Source: Bacteroidales bacterium
Lineage (GTDB): Bacteria > Bacteroidota > Bacteroidia > Bacteroidales > P3
Length of the DNA stretch: 10,482 nucleotides
Assembly: GCA_016281475.1 (NCBI GenBank)
Contig: JAEEIS010000092.1
Span: 1-10,482 of the forward strand
Reading direction: 5' to 3'
This document shows positions 6,145 to 10,482 of the stretch, in pieces. Positions within the stretch are counted from its first letter, which is position 1; every line of letters starts with the position of its first letter. The notes under the pieces are model-generated. The model was not told where the DNA came from. It saw only the letters and a program-made list of their open reading frames with translations, and searched no databases. A program made the translations under genes and the position numbers.

Positions 6145-7284
6145 CTCAACGTTGCCTCCAGCATATATCCCCAACAGCCTCCTCCTAAACTCCTCTCCAA
6201 GCGGGAATTGCCTGCATGCCTCTTCCACATAAGCCTCAAATGCACGGCTCTCGGTGGATTCTTCTACTCTCTCTCCCTTCAGCATCTGCTTGGCGATGCG
6301 GTTGTTCTCCCATAGGCGGTAGCCCTCGGCAATGCGGCGGTCTATCAGTCCCGCCGCCTCTTCATAGAGGGCTTTCTCTTCTTTTGTTAGGTTTCCCCCG
6401 TTCCCTCTTGAAAGGGGTGGCCGTATGGCCGGGGTATGAATCTCTGCCAGCTCCTCAAAACTAATTGGCTTTCCTATACTGAAATGCACCCTCCCCTTAA
6501 AGTCCTTAATGCCGCTCATCACGCTCTGCATATCTTCCCCTGGGGCTTTGGTATAGCTACCTTGTTGGCTCAAACACATTTCTCTGGCTTTCCATGTGGC
6601 ACAGGGCTCCCACTCATATGACACGCTCACGGGCGTGATGTTCATCGCCGCCAATGCCTCTATGGGGTTGTCTTCGTTGCCACTCTTGGCAATCATCTTC
6701 ACCAGTGAAGACTCGGTGTGGTCTATGCCGTCCTTCGTTCGGCCGTTGCGCTGGGCTATCCATGCGCTCTCGCCCTGCTCCACCCACTGGCGCAGCTGTT
6801 GCGACATCTCCATCAGCCCTCGGTAGTACTCTCTGCCGTTGCCACCTCGCCCGATGCTGTACATCTTGTTCAGTCTTGCCAATAATGGCATGGTGGGAAT
6901 CTCGAACAGGTTGGCACCTATCACCACATGCGTTGTCGGCAGTCCCTGGCCAACCAAGATGTATTGCAGCATCATCGCGTCAAGCACTATGTCGCGATGA
7001 TTCGAGATAAACAGGCGCGGACGCTCGTCCAGATATTCCGTGCCGCTGTAGGTGAAACTGGTCATCGTCTTCTCAATGACCCATTGGCAGGCGCGGTACA
7101 TAAACACGGATTGGAATTCTTCTATGCACTCCATCTCCAGCAGCCGCCTCTTTAACTCCTCCTTCGAGGTGTTGGGAAATAGGCGCGTAACAAACATATC
7201 GAACATTTCATGCCCGACAAATGCCTGTATAGTCTCTTTAAACTCCTGTGTGTTAGTGCTATGTTCTCTATTCTCCCAATCCAT
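6127..7284 (-). CDS. glycerol(phosphate) acyltransferase, PlsC/GPAT-like
   Basis: A 385-residue protein of the PlsC/PlsB acyltransferase superfamily, expected to transfer a fatty acyl chain to a glycerophosphate-type acceptor at the inner membrane face. The domain core spans about 75-275. It shows LFISNHRDIVLDA (91-103) as the catalytic block, RGGNGREYY (146-154) as a probable phosphate-binding block, and WIAQRNGRTKDG (175-186) in place of the FPEGTRS block. The spacing between His96 and Asp102 is one residue longer than in standard NHxxxxD proteins; Asp98 is another candidate partner. No clear membrane helix is seen. Residues 283-298 (HTPAIRPPLSRG and following) come from a dispersed palindromic repeat, and residues 381-385 with the stop come from another copy. 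The ATG lies only about two bases behind the predicted transcription start. Confidence 0.85.
   Translation of the reverse strand: MDWENREHSTNTQEFKETIQAFVGHEMFDMFVTRLFPNTSKEELKRRLLEMECIEEFQSVFMYRACQWVIEKTMTSFTYSGTEYLDERPRLFISNHRDIVLDAMMLQYILVGQGLPTTHVVIGANLFEIPTMPLLARLNKMYSIGRGGNGREYYRGLMEMSQQLRQWVEQGESAWIAQRNGRTKDGIDHTESSLVKMIAKSGNEDNPIEALAAMNITPVSVSYEWEPCATWKAREMCLSQQGSYTKAPGEDMQSVMSGIKDFKGRVHFSIGKPISFEELAEIHTPAIRPPLSRGNGGNLTKEEKALYEEAAGLIDRRIAEGYRLWENNRIAKQMLKGERVEESTESRAFEAYVEEACRQFPLGEEFRRRLLGIYAGGNVEDIPPA
6394..6438. repeat. two-stem GC-rich palindromic element, copy D (in coding sequence)
   Basis: Stem 1 is a degenerate CCCTCTTGAAAGGGG. Stem 2 is GGCC-GTAT-GGCC, followed by GGGGTATG. 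It is in frame inside the acyltransferase gene and read in the same frame as copy A (CAT-ACC-CCG gives HTP), encoding HTPAIRPPLSRGNGG. Confidence 0.85.
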
Positions 7285-7292
7285 ACAATCTG

Positions 7293-7300
7293 CAAAGATA
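7293..7300 (-). promoter_or_regulatory. -7 box of the acyltransferase promoter
   Basis: TATCTTTG on the minus strand matches TAnnTTTG. It ends eight bases before the acyltransferase ATG, so the transcript would have almost no leader. No good -33 TTTG is seen at the expected distance. Confidence 0.55.
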
Positions 7301-7309
7301 CGAAATAAA

Positions 7310-7323
7310 ATTGAGAATTGAAA
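7310..7323. repeat. short GAATTGA-type heptamer array
   Basis: Two units (AATTGAG, AATTGAA) lie directly upstream of the acyltransferase -7 box, in the spacer and -33 region of that promoter. Confidence 0.65.
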
Positions 7324-7340
7324 AAAAGGTTAGAGTAGAA

Positions 7341-7404
7341 TTCGTTAATGTGTTAATTCGTTAATTCGTAAGTCTGACTAACACATTCACACGTTAACAC
7401 ATTC
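7341..7404. repeat. dispersed inverted-repeat element, copy 2
   Basis: The left arm (7341-7365, 25 nt) and right arm (7376-7404, 29 nt) are identical to those at 1178-1202 and 1209-1237; the centre differs in sequence and length (10 nt versus 6 nt). AATGTGTTAA (7347-7356) and TTAACACATT (7394-7403) can pair. This copy lies between two divergent genes, so it cannot serve as their terminator. Confidence 0.8.
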
Positions 7405-7454
7405 TCTAACCCCTAACCCTAATAGTTTCACCTTTCACTTTTCATTTTTTTTCT

Positions 7455-7462
7455 TATTTTTG
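7455..7462 (+). promoter_or_regulatory. -7 box of the T9SS cargo gene
   Basis: TATTTTTG matches TAnnTTTG and ends only four bases before the ATG at 7467. Transcription would start at or next to the start codon, giving a leaderless or nearly leaderless mRNA. The -33 region is weak (TTTC at 7433-7436). Confidence 0.6.
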
Positions 7463-7466
7463 CATT

Positions 7467-8678
7467 ATGGTACGAAAAAGCCTTATTGTTGTTATAATCT
7501 TGACACTGTGTTCGTTGTCGGCATTTTCGCAGCGTGTTGATGACGCCAAGTCCATCCCTGCCGCTGTCGTTATCGACACCCTGCCGTCGGTGCTCAACAA
7601 CACCTCCTCGCTCTTCTATTGGCAGGACTGCCTTTGGACTATCAACGACCATGGCGGACTGGTGTTTTACGAGCTCGACACCCTCACTGCCGCCGTCCTC
7701 GCCCAGTTGCCTGCTGTTGACACATTACCCCATTTCTCCGACATGGAGGAAACAGCACAAGATGACACCTATTTCTATTTTGGCGACTTTGGCAATAATC
7801 ACGAGCGTCTCCGCGACGACCTCCGCATTCTCCGCCTTGCCAAGACATCCCTGCTGGCTGGTTCCTTCCACTTCGACACTATCTTCTTCACCTACGAAGG
7901 CTACGACCCTTTGCAACCTGGCAGCGACGACCTCCCCATCACCGACTACGACTGCGAAGCGATGATTGCCACTCCCGACAGCCTGTACCTCTTCACCAAG
8001 CAGTGGACCTCGCTGCGTACCACCTGCTACTCCCTTCCCAACCAGCCAGGTCGTCACATTGCCCACCCACATGGCACGGCGGAGGTCTATGGTCTCGTGA
8101 CGGGTGCCTGCTACCTCCCCGCGCAGCGGTTGTTGGTATTTACTTGCTATTCTCCTTTCTGCCAACCTTTTGTCTATTTGTCTTATGACTTTCAGGGCAC
8201 CGATTTCTTTAGTGGCGAACAGCTCCGCCTGCCCCTATCCAATCCTATCGGCACACAGATTGAGGCCATTGCCACCGCCGACGGGTTACACTACTACCTC
8301 ACCAACGAGCACTTCTCGTACATGGGTGTCACCCAGCCCGCCCAGATGCTCAGCCTCGACCTAACCGACTATCTGAGCGAATATCTCAGTCCTCGTGTGG
8401 GAGTACCCCCAGGTACGACTTCTATGCATTCGCGTGACCTCTGTTTCTCGCTCTCGCCCAATCCTGCCACCGACCACCTTGAGGTTACCCGCCTTCGGCC
8501 GTCCCCCGATGCGCACCTCTCGTTCTACGATACGGGAGGTCGTCTTTGTTTAGAGAAGTCTTTACCTGCCCATGTCGACAATTGCCTTGTCGACCTCTCC
8601 GCCCTTGCAGCAGGCACCTATCTGATTCTTATCACCGGCGCAGACAATACCGAGAGCCATACACTCCTTGTCAAGTGA
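7467..8678 (+). CDS. secreted protein with T9SS type A sorting domain
   Basis: A 403-residue exported protein. Residues 1-22 form a signal peptide (MVRK, hydrophobic core, SAFSQ). Residues 327-403 match the type A C-terminal sorting signal of the type IX secretion system: FSLSPNPATDHLEV (327-340), LSFYDTGGRL (351-360), VDLSALAAGTYLILI (375-389), and a final LLVK. Such domains are cleaved or anchored at the outer surface after export. The middle part (about 35-310) has repeated blade-like strands with short motifs such as WTINDHGG (57-64), AQDDTYFYFGDFGNN (97-111) and YDCEAM (161-166), suggesting a beta-propeller. The catalytic role, if any, is unknown. It is a single gene with its own promoter and ends only 16 bp from the convergent aroE stop. 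Confidence 0.85.
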   Translation: MVRKSLIVVIILTLCSLSAFSQRVDDAKSIPAAVVIDTLPSVLNNTSSLFYWQDCLWTINDHGGLVFYELDTLTAAVLAQLPAVDTLPHFSDMEETAQDDTYFYFGDFGNNHERLRDDLRILRLAKTSLLAGSFHFDTIFFTYEGYDPLQPGSDDLPITDYDCEAMIATPDSLYLFTKQWTSLRTTCYSLPNQPGRHIAHPHGTAEVYGLVTGACYLPAQRLLVFTCYSPFCQPFVYLSYDFQGTDFFSGEQLRLPLSNPIGTQIEAIATADGLHYYLTNEHFSYMGVTQPAQMLSLDLTDYLSEYLSPRVGVPPGTTSMHSRDLCFSLSPNPATDHLEVTRLRPSPDAHLSFYDTGGRLCLEKSLPAHVDNCLVDLSALAAGTYLILITGADNTESHTLLVK

Positions 8679-8694
8679 GTTTTACTTTGCCATT

Positions 8695-9423
8695 CTACCT
8701 ATTCCATATTTCCCAGCTGAGTTGCGCCTGCCGTTGGAGCATGGCGAGGCCACCGATGGTACTGGCACCAGCGGTGGCAGCCTCGCGAAGGAAACGTGTG
8801 GGAGAAGGGTTGTAGACAAGGTCGTAGCAAAGGTGATGGCTGCTAAGCATGTTGGGGTAGGTCCAAGGGGTGCTGTCCACGTCGGGATACATGCCGACGG
8901 GGGTGGCGTTGATGATGAGTAGGTGGGTAGAGGCTAGATGGGCTGCGGTGGAGTAGGAGATTGAGAGTTTAGAATAGGGATTTCTGGAGACTGGCTGGTA
9001 GTGGATGCCTAGCAGCTGCAGGGCGTGGGCTACGGCATGGGCGGCACCGCCGGTGCCAAGCAGGAGTGCATGGGTGTGGTGGGACTGCAAGAGCGGCTGC
9101 AGGGTGGAGAGGAATGCGGGAGCGTCGGTATTGTGGCCGATGAGACGGCCGTCGTGCACTTCCACGCAGTTGACCGCGCCGATGGATTGTGCCGCTTCGT
9201 CTATGCTGTCGAGGTAGGGGATAACCGCCTGCTTGTAGGGGATGGTGACGTTGAAGCCACAGATGTGATTGTCCGCCACCCACTGCCTCAAGTCGGGTAG
9301 AGAGGGCATGGGGTAGAGGCTGTAGCAGGCATCAATGATGTCCTCGCGCTCAAACATGTCCTCGAACCAGCGTTGGGACCATGAATGCCCAAGTTGGTTG
9401 CCGATAAGTCCGTATTGTTTCAT
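8695..9423 (-). CDS. aroE: shikimate 5-dehydrogenase
   Basis: A 242-residue NADP-dependent enzyme that reduces 3-dehydroshikimate to shikimate, the fourth step of chorismate and aromatic amino acid synthesis, in the cytosol. The substrate site is visible as GLIGNQLGHSWSQ (5-17, with Ser14 and Ser16), NVTIPYK (58-64, catalytic Lys64), GAVN (82-85, Asn85) and HNTDAPAF (97-104, Asp100). The nucleotide-binding loop is GTGGAA (123-128), then VSRN (145-148). The C-terminal signatures NATPVGMYP (172-180), YDLVYNP (200-206) and GGLAMLQRQA (224-233) are intact. The protein is shorter than E. coli AroE (about 270 residues) but typical of Bacteroidota. Its ATG overlaps the stop of the DUF2442 gene (ATGA), so translation is probably coupled. 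Confidence 0.97.
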   Translation of the reverse strand: MKQYGLIGNQLGHSWSQRWFEDMFEREDIIDACYSLYPMPSLPDLRQWVADNHICGFNVTIPYKQAVIPYLDSIDEAAQSIGAVNCVEVHDGRLIGHNTDAPAFLSTLQPLLQSHHTHALLLGTGGAAHAVAHALQLLGIHYQPVSRNPYSKLSISYSTAAHLASTHLLIINATPVGMYPDVDSTPWTYPNMLSSHHLCYDLVYNPSPTRFLREAATAGASTIGGLAMLQRQAQLSWEIWNR

Positions 9424-9821
9424 ACGGTCTGTAATTCTGAGCCGATGTTGCGAACGGCCGAATAGATAAGAAACTCTGTTTCGGGGGAAGGTTTGCGCAT
9501 ACCGTTCAAGTATTGTCGCATCACGCCACTGTCGATGCCCAAACGACGTGCAATGGCTGCATCGTTCAGTTCGGGGTGTGAGAGGAACAGCCGCGATATG
9601 CCTTGTGGTTCGGGATTGTCGTAATCGAAGCTTTCAAAGGAGACATCCTCGTCAAGAGCTTCCCAATGAATGCCCTCGTCGTCAATTTCGTATTCGGCGT
9701 GCTGTTCGTCAGTGGCCTCACGCAGACGGCGATAATACAACAGCGACTGCCATAGGGTACGCCCGCTGTCAGTATGGATATAAAGCCTGTCGTTCTCAAA
9801 CCAAAGTTTAGATATTTTCAT
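9420..9821 (-). CDS. DUF2442 domain protein with C-terminal helix-turn-helix
   Basis: A 133-residue protein. Residues 2-66 fit DUF2442: a short beta-rich domain with LYIHTDSGRTLWQSLLYYRRL (13-33) and the typical IHWEALDEDVSFESF (51-65). Residues 84-112 look like a helix-turn-helix of Xre type (NDAAIARRLGIDSGVMRQYLNGMRKPS). DUF2442 genes often stand next to DUF4160 genes, as here, and the pair is often discussed as toxin-antitoxin-like, though I know of no proof for this subtype. By analogy this would be the DNA-binding, antitoxin-like partner. It overlaps aroE by four bases (ATGA), so it appears to lie in one transcript with a biosynthetic gene. The ATG start is fixed by an in-frame stop two codons upstream. 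Confidence 0.85.
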   Translation of the reverse strand: MKISKLWFENDRLYIHTDSGRTLWQSLLYYRRLREATDEQHAEYEIDDEGIHWEALDEDVSFESFDYDNPEPQGISRLFLSHPELNDAAIARRLGIDSGVMRQYLNGMRKPSPETEFLIYSAVRNIGSELQTV

Positions 9822-9867
9822 CGCTTATGCTTTTTCCAAAATACTCATTCCATTTAGCTATTGCCAG
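9808..9867 (-). pseudogene. in-frame remnant of the DUF4160 C-terminus
   Basis: After the TAA at 9868-9870 the DUF4160 frame continues as LAIAKWNEYFGKSISDENI and ends at a TAA at 9808-9810. A restored frame would have 86 residues, normal for the family. It would overlap the DUF2442 start by 14 bases, making DUF4160, DUF2442 and aroE a chain of overlapping genes. Confidence 0.65.
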
Positions 9868-10068
9868 TTAGCGATTTTCTTCTAGCACCATCTCGGCGGC
9901 CTTAATGTCCTTTGTCTTCATGCCTTCGTTTTTCACGAGCACAATCTCATTTTCCAGTATGTCGAACATTGCTCTCCCGTCGGCACTTTTTACATGCACA
10001 TACATTGGTTCGTGTTCACGGGAGTAGAAATAGAAGTGCATTCCAAATATTCTGAATATCTCTGGCAT
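9868..10068 (-). CDS. DUF4160 domain protein, probably truncated by a premature stop
   Basis: A 66-residue protein beginning MPEIFRIFGMHFYFYSREHEPMYVHV, the hallmark start of DUF4160 (a conserved aromatic stretch followed by an EHxPxHVHV-like motif). Here the first His of that motif is Tyr23 (PMYVHV). Family members are usually about 80-90 residues and end with a helix containing a conserved Trp. This frame stops at TAA (9868-9870) after EENR. The same frame continues beyond the stop for 19 codons with KWNEYFGK, then stops at 9808-9810, which looks like the missing family tail. The product may therefore be inactive. The partner DUF2442 lies 46 bp downstream. The biochemical role of DUF4160 is unknown. 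Confidence 0.82.
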   Translation of the reverse strand: MPEIFRIFGMHFYFYSREHEPMYVHVKSADGRAMFDILENEIVLVKNEGMKTKDIKAAEMVLEENR

Positions 10069-10140
10069 AGTTGTTGCTTTTGTATGAATAACGTTGTTTC
10101 GCCAGTTTTATTGTTTTCAAACTAATTCAATTTTTTTTCG

Positions 10141-10148
10141 TATTTTTG
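10141..10148 (+). promoter_or_regulatory. -7 box upstream of the right-edge gene
   Basis: TATTTTTG matches TAnnTTTG, 22 bases before the ATG at 10171. The predicted leader is about 15 bases. No clear -33 TTTG is found at 19-21 bp. Confidence 0.55.
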
Positions 10149-10170
10149 CAAATTCTAGTAAAGTGAGACT

Positions 10171-10482
10171 ATGAAGAAGTTTTTTCGTGTAATACTGCTA
10201 ATAATCAATCTTGTTTTCGCCGTGGCGTTGGTGTTGTCGACGCTGGCGGGACATGTGGCACCCAGCCGTTTTGTACCAATCTCGATACTGAGCTACGGCT
10301 ATTTTGTATTGTTGTTGTGCAATGTGCTGTTTGTGATTGTTTGGCTCTGCCTGTCGCGTTGGGAGTTTCTGGTGTCGGTGGCGGCGATAGTGTTGAGGCT
10401 GTCGTTTGTCCCGTTGTTTTTCCAAGTGGGGGGCAACACGGACGCAGAGCCTGCCGACGACGTGGTGAAGATAATGACGTTC
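10171..10482 (+). CDS. endonuclease/exonuclease/phosphatase-family membrane protein, N-terminal part
   Basis: A plus-strand frame opens at the ATG at 10171 and is still open at the window end after 104 codons. It starts MKKFFRVILLIINLVFAVALV and has two or three hydrophobic segments (about 5-26, 40-62 and 66-86). A polar linker (GGNTDAEPADD) and VVKIMTF follow. Bacteroidota proteins with two or three N-terminal helices followed by a (L)KVMSFNVR-like strand belong to the endonuclease/exonuclease/phosphatase fold group, membrane-anchored with the catalytic domain behind the helices. The catalytic residues lie outside the window, so the assignment rests on architecture and on the beginning of the KIMTF(N) strand. 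The promoter at 10141-10148 serves it. Confidence 0.7.
   Translation, partial: MKKFFRVILLIINLVFAVALVLSTLAGHVAPSRFVPISILSYGYFVLLLCNVLFVIVWLCLSRWEFLVSVAAIVLRLSFVPLFFQVGGNTDAEPADDVVKIMTF

Noticed and set aside
8946..8990. Possible degenerate heptamer repeat in aroE (GATTGAGAGTTTAGAATAG, encoding YSKLSISYS).
   Set aside because: The residues lie where AroE proteins normally have a (L)SISY-like segment after the NADP-binding SR motif, so homology explains it without an insertion.
10198..10425. Minus-strand 75-codon frame at the right edge.
   Set aside because: It is antisense to a plus-strand frame with a promoter, a hydrophobic N-terminus and no stop to the window end. Its composition (Gln, His, Arg) is that of a shadow.

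Overview
The window is a chromosomal stretch from a member of Bacteroidota, most likely order Bacteroidales. The evidence is an AnnTTTG-type set of promoters (TAnnTTTG -7 boxes, one with a TTTTG -33 box exactly 19 bp upstream), A/T-rich start regions without Shine-Dalgarno sequences, a cargo protein with a type IX secretion (T9SS) sorting domain, and families such as DUF4159 and DUF4160/DUF2442 that are common there. No plasmid, phage, CRISPR or transposase gene is visible. The species cannot be named from the sequence.

Layout. Positions 1-370 hold a candidate structured non-coding RNA on the minus strand, with its own promoter and an intrinsic terminator. A possible small truncated gene runs off the left edge. 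Positions 370-528 contain two strong hairpins of unknown role. Positions 529-7284 hold six minus-strand genes, read from high to low coordinates: a PlsC-like acyltransferase, release factor 1 (prfA), an LTA-synthase-like membrane phosphotransferase/sulfatase, the 16S rRNA methyltransferase RsmE, a secreted DUF4159 protein and a HAD-family phosphatase. Positions 7467-8678 hold a plus-strand T9SS cargo gene that converges on aroE. Positions 8695-10068 hold a tight minus-strand unit, DUF4160, then DUF2442 with a helix-turn-helix, then shikimate dehydrogenase (aroE). At 10171 a plus-strand gene for an endonuclease/exonuclease/phosphatase-type membrane protein begins and runs off the right edge.

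The genes are mostly household functions: translation (prfA, rsmE), lipid and envelope synthesis (acyltransferase, LTA-synthase-like), aromatic amino acid synthesis (aroE) and secretion. They do not form one pathway.

The unusual content is the repeats. Four families of short dispersed repeats occupy nearly every intergenic gap of the minus-strand cluster: (i) a GC-rich element of about 40-45 bp with two stems, four copies, in which the second stem differs in every copy but stays paired; (ii) heptamer arrays of the GAATTGA type; (iii) two copies of a 60-70 bp inverted-repeat element with 25-nt and 29-nt identical arms; (iv) a pair of GC-rich direct repeats. Families (i) and (ii) also lie in frame inside genes. 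They encode a stretch of about 55 residues in a predicted cytoplasmic loop of the LTA-synthase-like protein, part of the signal peptide of the DUF4159 protein, a loop of the acyltransferase, and that protein's last residues and stop codon. This resembles the protein-invading palindromic elements known from Rickettsia. A second notable point is a premature stop in DUF4160, with its family-like C-terminal tail still readable in frame behind it.
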